Source: Eudoraea adriatica DSM 19308
Lineage (GTDB): Bacteria; Bacteroidota; Bacteroidia; Flavobacteriales; Flavobacteriaceae
Direction of reading: 5' to 3'
NCBI RefSeq assembly: GCF_000382125.1
Contig: NZ_KB907548.1
Location: forward strand, 124,001-188,000
Length of the DNA stretch: 64,000 nt
Made by a program: the position numbers and the translations under genes
Notes under the pieces: model-generated
What the model was told of the DNA's origin: nothing
The model's input: only the letters and a program-made list of their open reading frames with translations
Databases searched by the model: none
In this document: in pieces, positions 43,639-51,995 of the stretch
Layout of the letters: each line of letters begins with the position of its first letter
How positions within the stretch are numbered: the first letter of the stretch is position 1

Positions 43639-45882
43639 TTATAAAGGAATACTTAGACCAATATTTATGTTCCTTCCTATATTGGAGATATTATCTACCT
43701 TAAGCCTGGATAAATGGGAAATATAATCCTCGTTAAGAATATTTAATGCAGTTACCACCAATTCCATATCTTGTTTAAAGATGTTTAGACTTGCCCCAAA
43801 ACCGGCATTTAAAAGATTATAGCCTTCAGTGGAAGTTTCAAAGGTCGCTACTTTATTTTGATCAAATATGGTATTCAGGGTAATAAACGCGTAACCCTTT
43901 TTTATCCATTCTTGGGAATTATTAAATTCTATCCGCAATGTATTACTTAGCTTATTTGCCGGTATTAAAGGCAGATAATCATCATTATCCAATTGTCCGG
44001 TCACCGATTCAAAACTACTCTGTACATGCAGCCAATCCAGAGGGTGAGGATGGAAATGAAATCCAATTTCGCCGCCGTATAAAGTTGCATTCTGTTGTAT
44101 ATAGTTATAAACCGGATTATTATCGACAAACTCGCCATTGGGTTCAATAAAAATATAATCACTTATACTATTGTAAAAACCATTGGCAAAAAATTCAAAA
44201 TGTTGACTATTGTATTCCAGGGCAATGTCGGTTTGCAGATTATTTTCATTCTTAAGGTTTGGATTACCAATTTCAAACCTGTTCGTTCCCTCATGTATTC
44301 CGTTTGAAGTAAGTTCCGCCAAATTCGGGGCTCTGAACCCACTTGCAATATTAATTCGGCCTATAAAATTCTTTAAAAGATCTATTCTATAACCCAGGGC
44401 TGCATTGAAGCTGTTAAAGTTTCTATCTAATTGTGCGATATATCCTTCTTCGCCCAAAATTCCTGTTTCCTCACCTTTTATGGACCGATTATCAAATCGC
44501 AGACCTAGTTGAATATCACTTTTTTCGAAGTGTATATGGGAGGTTGCCAAAAGGCCAATATCATTGGTAATGGCATCAGGGATTAATACTTCCTCCCCAA
44601 AGTTTTCATTTTTCTGGTTCATCCCCTGAATACCGGCAATTGTTTTCCAGCGGCCAATGCCGGGTAAATTGTATTGGAGATTGTAACTAAATGTTGAAAG
44701 TTGCATGTCCAGGGCCGGAATCATTTCTGATGGGTCCTCCGAAGGTGTTTCTTCTTCTTCCTCCTCAAACTCTTTCCGACTATTGAAGATATAGCCCAAG
44801 GTTAACCTTAAACTGGAATTATTAAAAAACAAATCACTTTTTGAGCTTACTATATGGTTGTTTATTTCCTGATACGGCGTTAAAGGGGTCCTTCCTGAAT
44901 CCTGTATGCCAATTTCTTCAGGAATACCCAGATCTGAGCTATTTAAATTATAGCGCAGTTCTGTCTTAAATATCCCGAATTGGTAACCCATGGCCGTTTT
45001 AATGTCAAATTCATTAAATCGGGAGTTTGTTACTCTTATATCATTTCCCCCTTCATAATCTGTGTGGGATGCATAGGAACCCCGCAGCAGGAATTTGAAT
45101 TTTTCACCGGAAGTTTTAAACCCGGCATTAGCATCCATGCCCTGCGTATTCGTAAAATAGTTTAAATTGATACTGCCTTCAGTTTCATTCGTATTGGCAA
45201 ATTGTTCCGGATTTAAATAAAGTACTCCACCCAGGGCATCCGATCCATAAAGGAGCGATGCGGGACCTTTTATAACTTCAACACTTTCCAAACCTGAAGC
45301 ACTTATACCAAGGCCATGTTCGTCACCAAATTGCTGGTTCTCAAGTCGTATATTCTGAGAATACACCAATACTCTGTTTGAACTCAAGCCCCTGATAACA
45401 GGTTTTCCTATGCCTATACCCGTGGAAACACTTTCCACACCGGGAATATTAGTGATACCATCGGATAGTGTTATTGCCCCCATTTTCCTTAAAGTTTCAA
45501 CCTTAGCCTGTTCTACTTTCATTACGTTTTCTCGTTGTAATTTGTGGAATGGGGTAGATACGATGACTTCTTCCATCTCTATTGCACTTGGCGAGAGGAT
45601 AATATTCAAAGTATTTATTCCTTCTGTAAGCGTTATTTCTGAGGAAAATGTTTGGTATCCCATAAAAGACGCGACAATTTTGTAGGTGCCAAGGGGAAGA
45701 TTGCTGAGAACAAAGGCCCCATTGCTTCCGGTTACACCGCCTTTTTCTATTTGAGGAAAATAAACAGAAACCTGTTCTAAAGGATTATTTGAATCTTCTG
45801 CAGAAACATTCCCTTTAAGAGTACACTGTGCGTAACTGTCAAAATAAAATAACACAATAAGTATTGGGAATAAATATTTCAT
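43639..45882 (-). CDS. TonB-dependent receptor with N-terminal carboxypeptidase-like domain; likely metal uptake
   Basis: The 747-residue outer-membrane receptor has a signal peptide (MKYLFPILIVLFYFDSYAQ) and a carboxypeptidase-regulatory-like domain (about 22-105, GNVSAEDSNNPLEQVSVYFP and GAFVLSNLPLGTYKI). The plug contains IPGVESVSTGIGIGKPVIRG and ESVEVIKGPASLLYGSDALGG, and a 22-strand barrel ends NIGLSIPL. The barrel segment FHPHPLDWLHVQSSFESVTGQL, with GDYLPLIP-like DDYLPLIPANKL, resembles ZnuD-type receptors. One loop is strongly acidic (EFEEEEEETPSEDPSE, about residue 371). A 109-residue His/Cys protein is encoded just upstream. Metal or metal-complex import is therefore a good but unproven guess. 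Confidence 0.88.
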   Translation of the reverse strand: MKYLFPILIVLFYFDSYAQCTLKGNVSAEDSNNPLEQVSVYFPQIEKGGVTGSNGAFVLSNLPLGTYKIVASFMGYQTFSSEITLTEGINTLNIILSPSAIEMEEVIVSTPFHKLQRENVMKVEQAKVETLRKMGAITLSDGITNIPGVESVSTGIGIGKPVIRGLSSNRVLVYSQNIRLENQQFGDEHGLGISASGLESVEVIKGPASLLYGSDALGGVLYLNPEQFANTNETEGSINLNYFTNTQGMDANAGFKTSGEKFKFLLRGSYASHTDYEGGNDIRVTNSRFNEFDIKTAMGYQFGIFKTELRYNLNSSDLGIPEEIGIQDSGRTPLTPYQEINNHIVSSKSDLFFNNSSLRLTLGYIFNSRKEFEEEEEETPSEDPSEMIPALDMQLSTFSYNLQYNLPGIGRWKTIAGIQGMNQKNENFGEEVLIPDAITNDIGLLATSHIHFEKSDIQLGLRFDNRSIKGEETGILGEEGYIAQLDRNFNSFNAALGYRIDLLKNFIGRINIASGFRAPNLAELTSNGIHEGTNRFEIGNPNLKNENNLQTDIALEYNSQHFEFFANGFYNSISDYIFIEPNGEFVDNNPVYNYIQQNATLYGGEIGFHFHPHPLDWLHVQSSFESVTGQLDNDDYLPLIPANKLSNTLRIEFNNSQEWIKKGYAFITLNTIFDQNKVATFETSTEGYNLLNAGFGASLNIFKQDMELVVTALNILNEDYISHLSRLKVDNISNIGRNINIGLSIPL

Positions 45883-45920
45883 AACATGGTTTTAAATTAA
45901 AAAAAATATGATAATTCGGG

Positions 45921-46250
45921 TTATGAAAACGAAGGGGGAGCTCTTAGGGAAAATAAGAGGAAATCTGATTCAGGATTATAATTATAATAGATTGAGAAGT
46001 CATTATTCAGGACGCTCTCAGCGATTAATTTAATTTTAAAAACAGGCAGGTAAAAGTGATGCGAAAAAGTAAATTTATCGAAATCGCAATCCAATTCTTT
46101 AAGGTGTATATGAGACTCAAAGGCGCTGTCGCAGTTTGTTGATAAATGTTCTGAAGCATGAATTAGTTGAATTACCGAGGGGAGTGCCAAAAAGAAAAGT
46201 AGCGCTAATGAAACTATGGAAAATGAAATTTTCTGGTATTGCCTAACCAC
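45921..46250 (-). CDS. Small exported His/Cys-containing protein upstream of the TonB receptor (GTG start)
   Basis: The 109-residue protein has an N-terminal export helix (SFSIVSLALLFFLALPSVIQL). A short mature part carries metal-binding-type residues: HASEH, then Cys40, HIH, Cys55 and SHH. It begins with GTG at 46250; a nearby ATG three bases upstream runs into a stop after three codons. It lies 38 nt upstream of the TonB receptor gene and on the same strand, so they form an operon. Small His/Cys proteins before TonB receptors in flavobacteria suggest metal sensing or delivery; this is inference. Confidence 0.68.
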   Translation of the reverse strand: MVRQYQKISFSIVSLALLFFLALPSVIQLIHASEHLSTNCDSAFESHIHLKELDCDFDKFTFSHHFYLPVFKIKLIAESVLNNDFSIYYNYNPESDFLLFSLRAPPSFS

Positions 46251-46301
46251 GCATCAAAGAAATCAAATAAAGTGTTCCGGATAAGTTAAAGAAAGCTTAA
46301 A

Positions 46302-46619
46302 TTACTTAAAAAGAAAGCCCAACCCGATTCTGTCTAACATTTTTTTTTCAAAGTTCCAGAAAAATTTGAACTGTCCAAAAAGCCATCCGAACAGAACCAA
46401 AAGAATCTGGTAAAATGGAAAGATCAGCAATATTCTCAGTGTCCAGTATACCCAACCACTCCACCAGGTTTCAGGAAAATTACCTCTTTCCAGGCCAATC
46501 CAACCCAGAAATGGTTTTGCAATGTAAACGGCTGCCGAACCTGTTATCGAGAATACAATAAGAATTATAATGAGTTGAAAACTGGATTCTATTCCCCAGC
46601 GTTTTTTAAGTTTGTCCAT
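46302..46619 (-). CDS. DUF6787-like small membrane protein
   Basis: The protein begins MDKLKKRWGIESSFQLIIILI from the ATG at 46619 (105 residues). Two membrane helices (FQLIIILIVFSITGSAAVYI and WVYWTLRILLIFPFYQILLVL) flank ERGNFPETWWSG. This fits DUF6787, a flavobacterial family of unknown function. A longer start at 46649 is possible because it would overlap the preceding stop codon as ATGA and give tight coupling, but it adds a ten-residue hydrophobic stretch not expected in the family. It lies in a run with the DUF6146-like lipoprotein and the DUF937 protein. Confidence 0.78.
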   Translation of the reverse strand: MDKLKKRWGIESSFQLIIILIVFSITGSAAVYIAKPFLGWIGLERGNFPETWWSGWVYWTLRILLIFPFYQILLVLFGWLFGQFKFFWNFEKKMLDRIGLGFLFK

Positions 46620-46645
46620 AATTAATAAAATCGCTGCAAATATAT

Positions 46646-47107
46646 TCATTTAATTCTCGGCACAAATGGCCCAAGGCGTTGCTTGTATTTGCGTTGAAAA
46701 TAAATAAAATAATTATAAAGTTGGTAGTTCACTTCATACCCGTAATCAACATTGGGGTCATAGTTAATCTGAAGCTCATATAAATTGGGATCATACCGCA
46801 TTGGCTGCAAAACTCTCTGGTTCCAGTTGATAACAAAGATTCGATTTCTGTTTTCCATAAACTCTTGCGTATAGTATCCTCTTGGTTGTGCTATACTTTG
46901 AAGCCAGGTGTTGAAACCAATCTCCATGATAATAATTTCGTATTCAAGGCTATCATTTTTAATCGCAACAGTGTCTTTGCCTTTTTGATTAAATACTTCC
47001 TTTTCCTCTTTAGAAACATCAACAGCTTTCTTAGAGCCGGAACATTGCATGATAAATAATGACAAGCCCAAACCGGATAAAACTTTAATTATAATTTTAA
47101 ATTTCAT
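46646..47107 (-). CDS. DUF6146-like lipoprotein
   Basis: The 153-residue lipoprotein starts at the ATG at 47107 (MKFKIIIKVLSGLGLSLFI), which places the lipobox Cys at residue 22 (IMQC). An upstream start at 47146 would add 13 residues before it. The mature part has WLQSIAQPRGYYTQEFMENRN and INYDPNVDYGYEVNYQLYNYF, which I recognise as a conserved flavobacterial DUF6146-type family, with strong Tyr content. Function unknown. It is followed by the DUF6787-like gene, and the DUF937 gene lies 85 nt upstream. Confidence 0.78.
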   Translation of the reverse strand: MKFKIIIKVLSGLGLSLFIMQCSGSKKAVDVSKEEKEVFNQKGKDTVAIKNDSLEYEIIIMEIGFNTWLQSIAQPRGYYTQEFMENRNRIFVINWNQRVLQPMRYDPNLYELQINYDPNVDYGYEVNYQLYNYFIYFQRKYKQRLGPFVPRIK

Positions 47108-47192
47108 TTTAGTAGAATAGAAAATATAATGTACAAAAAAAACCATTCGCTAAAAAAATGGTTTTGTTAATTAATATAGAAAATACGTGGAT

Positions 47193-47825
47193 TTATTTTC
47201 CAAACAAATTTCCTAATAATCCCCCGATACCGCCTTTCTTTTTGGGACTGTCCATTACCATTCCGGCTACATCGTCAAGAATACTGCCATCGCCATCTGC
47301 ATCCAGTAGCGTAGTAAGAAGGCTTTGGTTTTCTTCTGGCTGTCCTCCCAACATACTACCGAGTAGATTGTCCATTCCACTCGCATCGCTAACTTTATTT
47401 TCAGAAGTTTGCTTAGCTAAAATTCCCATAACGATCGGAGCTACAATTTTTAAAATATTGGCAACGGAGTCTGTATCTATTCCCGAGCGCTGGCTTAGAG
47501 TGTTCTCAACATTTACCTGCTTTCCTCCAAATACATGGCCTAATATGCCTGTTCCATCGTCCATTACGGATTGATCCACACCCCCGTTAAAAAGGCCTCC
47601 AAGATCATCCAGTATGCTTCCGTCATGTTTAGATGATAGTGCATTCATTAAGCCCTGCGCACCCTCCGGAGTGGCTGCATTTTTTTTCATTGCACCCAAA
47701 AGCAAAGGCATGGCCATGCTCAATACATCTGCCGTTTTGTTTTCAGCTTGTCCGGTTTGGCCGGCAACACCGCTTATTACCTGTTTCCCAATCGGACTGT
47801 TTAATAGATCTAATAATCCTTCCAT
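47193..47825 (-). CDS. DUF937 domain-containing protein
   Basis: The 210-residue protein belongs to DUF937. It begins MEGLLDLLNSPIGKQVISGV, with repeated short motifs GSILDDLGGLF and GSILDDVAGMVM (each with DDGTGILGHVFGG or MDSPKKKGG nearby). It ends GGIGGLLGNLFGK, a Gly-rich amphipathic tail. It is soluble and without signal peptide. DUF937 proteins resemble YidB and have no proven role in Bacteroidota. The gene is divergent from the ABC operon and near the serA/serC block. Confidence 0.88.
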   Translation of the reverse strand: MEGLLDLLNSPIGKQVISGVAGQTGQAENKTADVLSMAMPLLLGAMKKNAATPEGAQGLMNALSSKHDGSILDDLGGLFNGGVDQSVMDDGTGILGHVFGGKQVNVENTLSQRSGIDTDSVANILKIVAPIVMGILAKQTSENKVSDASGMDNLLGSMLGGQPEENQSLLTTLLDADGDGSILDDVAGMVMDSPKKKGGIGGLLGNLFGK

Positions 47826-48005
47826 TTGATTAGTGTTTTTTATTTTAGGGGAATGTACAAATTCTAATTCTTACAAAGGGAATATGTTTAAAACTTAAGT
47901 ACACAACTCTATTTTTTTAATTATAAAGCAATTGAACCACTCTAAAGTATAAACTGATTATTAGATTAGGGGGCATAACATAAAATTATTTGTACCATTT
48001 TTATT

Positions 48006-48013
48006 TATATTTG
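48006..48013 (+). promoter_or_regulatory. Putative -7 element (TATATTTG) of the ABC operon
   Basis: TATATTTG fits TAnnTTTG but lies only 4 nt before the ATG at 48017. If used, transcription would start at or beside the start codon, giving an almost leaderless mRNA or pointing to a later start. This makes it a doubtful but notable candidate. Confidence 0.3.
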
Positions 48014-48016
48014 GGC

Positions 48017-48559
48017 ATGAATTATGCAGAACTTCCACCTCAACCTCACCCCTTGGTTTCGTATTTACGGGTGGGTAAACTTTTATATTGGTCTTTGGTA
48101 TTGTTTATTTTGGAATCTTGGTTTTACTGGGTTCAATTTGAAGCTTCCTTAGAAAAGTCTTCACTCTTGTTGTTGGCATTTTGGTTTAGTTGTTTTCTTT
48201 TTTCTTTTGTGCATATATTTCTGGTGATAATGGACGGCTGGTCCAGGTTTCAAAATTATAAGAGGGCAAAAGATCTTTTTTTTGTTCATGGTTTCAATAC
48301 CAGGATACCCGAGATGTATGTAGGTTCCAAATGCCAAAGAAATGCAGCTATAGTCGCTGCAGAAGAATTGGGTTACAAAGATCAAATAATGGACTATTTT
48401 GATGGTAAAGGAATAAAATGGTATCATTATATACCCTATTTTATGATTCATGATCCAATGTTTCTATTTCGAAATTATTTTTGGGAAAGAACTTTTCTTG
48501 AAAAGGTTTATGAATCTAAATTTGACTACAGGAGCCTATATCTGGAACGAGCCTTATGA
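48017..48559 (+). CDS. Hypothetical membrane protein, first gene of ABC operon
   Basis: The protein has 180 residues from the ATG at 48017 (MNYAELPPQPHPLVSYL); a longer frame to 47990 is less likely because a possible promoter -7 box at 48006-48013 lies between the two starts. Two membrane helices (LLYWSLVLFILESWFYWV and LLLLAFWFSCFLFSFVHIFLV, about residues 24-76) precede a soluble domain with FFVHGFNTRIPEMYVGSKCQRNAAI, then IPYFMIHDPMFLFRNYFWERTF. I do not recognise the family. Its last 4 nt overlap the ABC ATPase start (ATGA), so it is translationally tied to the transporter and probably part of the same system. Confidence 0.75.
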   Translation: MNYAELPPQPHPLVSYLRVGKLLYWSLVLFILESWFYWVQFEASLEKSSLLLLAFWFSCFLFSFVHIFLVIMDGWSRFQNYKRAKDLFFVHGFNTRIPEMYVGSKCQRNAAIVAAEELGYKDQIMDYFDGKGIKWYHYIPYFMIHDPMFLFRNYFWERTFLEKVYESKFDYRSLYLERAL

Positions 48560-49413
48560 TACTTGAAGCCAGGAACATCTGCAAATCCTATGGTTCCCTT
48601 GAAGTTCTAAAAAATGTTACTATAGAATGTCATAAAGGCAGAATTTATGGATTAATCGGGGCTAATGGTGCCGGTAAGACTACATTATTTCGCATCTTAT
48701 TGGGGCTTATTAAACAAAACAGTGGAAGTATAGCTATAGATTCTGAAGGAATAAAGCCTATCGGAGGTATTGTTGAGAAACCGGCATTATACGGATATCT
48801 ATCCGCTTATGGAAATTTAAAGGTTTTTGCCCAGATTCAAAGATTGAAGCTAACAAAAGAACTTTTCAACGAATCTATGCACCAGGTAGGCCTTTCGCCA
48901 GAGAGAAAGGATGCTGTAAAAAATTATTCCTTAGGGATGAAACAGCGACTTGGCTTGGCCATTGCATTATTAAATAACCCGGACTGTATTGTATTGGATG
49001 AACCTTTCTCAGGATTAGACCCCATGGGGATTTCCGCACTACATGCACTTATTAAAAAGCTTAGTCGTGAAAATCAAATAACAATTATTATTTCATCGCA
49101 CATTGTTAGTGAATTGGCAGACCTGTGTGATATGCTTTATGTTCTTTATGACGGAGAAATTATTAAATCAGGATCTGCTGCCCGGTTGCTCAAGGAAAAT
49201 GTTACCACATTTAAAATTTCGGGGAAGAATTTGGAAATGTCTGAAGTGTTAAAAAATGCTGATGCCGTTTTTATGAACAAATCGGTTCTTGTATCTCCAA
49301 AGGATTCAACTATTTCTGAGGTTCTGCAAAGACTTATTGAAGAGGGGGTGGAAGTTACCTCATGTATTCCACAAACAGATTTAAAAGCCTTATTTGGCAG
49401 AGAAGGAGTATGA
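48556..49413 (+). CDS. ABC transporter ATP-binding protein (ABC-2 exporter type)
   Basis: The 285-residue ATPase has Walker A GANGAGKTT near residue 37, signature YSLGMKQRLGLA near 126, Walker B CIVLDEPFSGLDPMG near 150 and the H-loop His in IISSHIVSELADLCD. After the cassette, about 75 residues form a C-terminal domain. This layout (NatA/CcmA-like) powers ABC-2 type exporters. It begins 4 nt inside the preceding gene and ends overlapping the permease start (ATGA), so subunit amounts should match. Substrate unknown. Confidence 0.9.
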   Translation: MILEARNICKSYGSLEVLKNVTIECHKGRIYGLIGANGAGKTTLFRILLGLIKQNSGSIAIDSEGIKPIGGIVEKPALYGYLSAYGNLKVFAQIQRLKLTKELFNESMHQVGLSPERKDAVKNYSLGMKQRLGLAIALLNNPDCIVLDEPFSGLDPMGISALHALIKKLSRENQITIIISSHIVSELADLCDMLYVLYDGEIIKSGSAARLLKENVTTFKISGKNLEMSEVLKNADAVFMNKSVLVSPKDSTISEVLQRLIEEGVEVTSCIPQTDLKALFGREGV

Positions 49414-50243
49414 TATCATTAATCCGTTCGGAAATTTATAAAATTGGTAAGCAAAGCAAAACGCTTTATGCCCTTGCCGCCATACTTATAATAGAAGGGT
49501 TCGTTTTTTTGAGTGCTTATTATCAGGGCGCAGGTATAATAGACCTCTTGCTTGATAATCTTAAGGAATCTTTTGAATTCCAGGGTAACCTTTTGAATGG
49601 AAACCTAATTATTTACCTGATTTTGAATTCGTTGTGGTTTCATGTCCCATTAATACTTATGATTATTATTTCGGGATTTTTAACTTCAGAGTATAAAGAC
49701 AAGACCATAGAAACAGTTATGCTTCAGCCGGTAAGCAAGTTGAATTTTATTTTGAGCAAATATATTGTTTCAATAATATTTACGCTTTTAATTGTTCTGA
49801 TTCTGGCAGTGACTACCTTTTTAATTTCGTATTGGATTTTTGGATATGGAGATTTGGTTGTGTATTTAGATGGCTTGAATTTTTTTGAATCAGAAGATGC
49901 GTCTTACCGATTGATAAACGCATTTTTATCCGGTACCATAACTATGGTGTTCTTTTCAGTGGTAAGTTTAACACTTGCCGTTATTTTAAAGGACGCTACA
50001 AAAACCTGGATTGTAGCTGCTATTTTCTTGATATGCAGCAATTTGTTGCTAAAAATTGACTTTAATAATGAGATTATCAATGAATTATTTTTTTCCAAGT
50101 TAACCGATAGCTGGCAGTATTTTTTCTATTACGAAGTGCCGTATTCAAGCATTTACTTCAAAAATATTTTATTGCTGGCTTATTCCATCCTGGTAATGGC
50201 TATCGGGGTTCTAATTTTTAAACGAAGAGATATTCAAGGGTGA
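49410..50243 (+). CDS. ABC-2 type transporter permease
   Basis: The 277-residue protein starts at the ATG at 49410 (MISLIRSEIYKIGKQSKT), overlapping the ATPase stop as ATGA and preceded by GAAGGAG. A longer start at 49362 lies inside the ATPase gene. Six membrane helices are visible, including LYALAAILIIEGFVFLSAYY, IILILMIIISGFLT-like segments and the last FKNILLLAYSILVMAIGVLIF. YKDKTIETVMLQPVSKLNFILSK is the typical cytoplasmic loop of NatB/ABC-2 permeases. The next gene starts in the stop codon with GTG. Confidence 0.87.
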   Translation: MISLIRSEIYKIGKQSKTLYALAAILIIEGFVFLSAYYQGAGIIDLLLDNLKESFEFQGNLLNGNLIIYLILNSLWFHVPLILMIIISGFLTSEYKDKTIETVMLQPVSKLNFILSKYIVSIIFTLLIVLILAVTTFLISYWIFGYGDLVVYLDGLNFFESEDASYRLINAFLSGTITMVFFSVVSLTLAVILKDATKTWIVAAIFLICSNLLLKIDFNNEIINELFFSKLTDSWQYFFYYEVPYSSIYFKNILLLAYSILVMAIGVLIFKRRDIQG

Positions 50244-50893
50244 AAAGACTATATTTTTTATTGCTATTTTTTGTAAGTCTGAACGCCGTTAATGGGCAGG
50301 AGATCGATAATGATCTGCTTCTAATTAAAAGGCGTATGGATTCCATTAAGTCTTATGAAGCACAGATTAAACTGGATGTAGACATCAGTTTTATTAATAT
50401 GCCATCCAAATATGGGAAAGTAAGATATAGGCAGGGCGAACCTACAAAAGTTACTTCCCGGGATTTTATAATGCTTCCAAAACGGGGATTGGATCTCACC
50501 TTAAATGAACTCTTTGAACATCCATTTATAACTGTAAACAGGGGTCAAGAAAATTATAAAGGAGTATCCTGCAAGGTTATTAATCTAATTCCAACCTCAT
50601 CCAAATCTCAATTCTCTATTGCGACAATTTTTATGGATACAAGTGCAAAACGAATTGTGAAATCTGAAATAAGTACGAAAATGGAAGGAGTCTTTACTAC
50701 CTCTTTGAACTATAAAAATGATATCGATGCTCTTCCAACGGCTATAGAGGTTGAATTTGCCGTTAATAATGTCAAAATACCTTTGCGATTTCTGGGGAAA
50801 GAGACCCAGGTTGATCGGAAAGCCATTAAACAGGAGGGGTCCAAATCAGGTAAAATCTTTCTGACGCTGTCAGACGTTCAAATAGGTAGATAA
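50240..50893 (+). CDS. LolA-like periplasmic protein (GTG start), last gene of ABC operon
   Basis: The 217-residue protein begins with GTG at 50240, where GTGA overlaps the permease stop codon. It has a signal peptide (MKRLYFLLLFFVSLNAVNGQ). The mature part shows the LolA/LolB half-barrel pattern: LLIKRRMDSIKSYEAQIKLD at the start, then many beta-strands such as GVSCKVINLIP and IATIFMDTSAKRI, and KSEISTKMEGVFTT. It could receive a lipid or lipoprotein-like cargo from the ABC-2 exporter. The fold assignment is from pattern only and the cargo is unknown. Confidence 0.72.
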   Translation: MKRLYFLLLFFVSLNAVNGQEIDNDLLLIKRRMDSIKSYEAQIKLDVDISFINMPSKYGKVRYRQGEPTKVTSRDFIMLPKRGLDLTLNELFEHPFITVNRGQENYKGVSCKVINLIPTSSKSQFSIATIFMDTSAKRIVKSEISTKMEGVFTTSLNYKNDIDALPTAIEVEFAVNNVKIPLRFLGKETQVDRKAIKQEGSKSGKIFLTLSDVQIGR

Positions 50894-50991
50894 TGTTATG
50901 CAAGATGTCTCAAAAAAAGCAGCCTGAAAAGATATAGAATCAAGCTTCTGTTATATTATTTCAACTAAAAAAAATTGCATATAGCTCCGGC

Positions 50992-51942
50992 TTATTTTAA
51001 AAGCGCAATAATTTGATTCGCCAATTCAAGGCCAATTCGATCTTGTGCTTCCGCTGTGGCCGCACCAATATGCGGTGTGAGTGAAATTTTTGAATGCATC
51101 AGAATTTTAATTTCCGGAGTAGGTTCAGATTCGAAAGTGTCAAGGCCTGCAAAAGCAACTTTTCCACTCTCCAAAGCTTCAATAAGGGCAACTTCGTCAA
51201 CAACCCCACCTCTGGCGGCATTTACAATACCCACACCGCTTTGCATGATGTCAAATTCCTTTTTACCTATTACATATTCCTTTTGAGCCGGAACATGGAC
51301 CGTAATAAAATTTGAATTTCTCAATACTTCTTCCTTGGTTTTATTTTCAAAATTAAAACTAACCGATTGTCCGTCAAAGAAAGGCAATTTAATAGTTGCG
51401 GAATCGATAAACGGATCGTGAAATATAACATTCATACCAATGCCAATTGCAATTTTAGCAGTAGCCTGTCCTATTCGTCCAAATCCAATTACCCCCAGAG
51501 TTTTACCGCGTAACTCCATGCCTTTGGCATAGGATTTTTTTAATTTTTTAAAATTACTGTCTCCTTCAAGAGGCATATGCCTGTTTGAATCATAAAGAAA
51601 CCTGACCCCCCCAAATAAATGCGCAAAAACCAATTCAGCAACAGATTCTGATGAAGCTGCCGGCGTATTGATAACGTGTAAACCTTTTTCTTTGGCATAG
51701 GCTACATCTATGTTATCCATCCCAACACCACCTCTGCCAATAAGCTTTAGGGAAGGGCAATTGTCTATGATATCCTTCCGAACCTGAGTAGCACTTCTAA
51801 CCAGGATACCAACAATATTATTTGAATTGATATAATTAACCAGCTGTTCCTGGGCAACCGTAGTTGTAATTACTTCAAATCCAGCTGCTTCTAATGCTGA
51901 AATTCCATTTTGTGATATCCCGTCGTTGGCAAGTATTTTCAT
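50992..51942 (-). CDS. serA: D-3-phosphoglycerate dehydrogenase (short type, no ACT domain)
   Basis: The 316-residue NAD-dependent 2-hydroxyacid dehydrogenase oxidises 3-phosphoglycerate in the first step of serine synthesis. Motifs are GRGGVGMDNIDVAYAKEKG near 72, the Rossmann loop GVIGFGRIGQATAK near 149, NAARGGVVDEVALIEAL with the catalytic Arg, and the His of LTPHIGAATAEA. It lacks the ACT regulatory domain, so serine feedback inhibition through ACT is not expected. The role is supported by serC immediately upstream (53-nt gap). Confidence 0.88.
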   Translation of the reverse strand: MKILANDGISQNGISALEAAGFEVITTTVAQEQLVNYINSNNIVGILVRSATQVRKDIIDNCPSLKLIGRGGVGMDNIDVAYAKEKGLHVINTPAASSESVAELVFAHLFGGVRFLYDSNRHMPLEGDSNFKKLKKSYAKGMELRGKTLGVIGFGRIGQATAKIAIGIGMNVIFHDPFIDSATIKLPFFDGQSVSFNFENKTKEEVLRNSNFITVHVPAQKEYVIGKKEFDIMQSGVGIVNAARGGVVDEVALIEALESGKVAFAGLDTFESEPTPEIKILMHSKISLTPHIGAATAEAQDRIGLELANQIIALLK

Positions 51943-51995
51943 CTTCTGATATTCTTAGTGAATTTTTACAATTGTTTGGTGGTATAATCCGCCAA

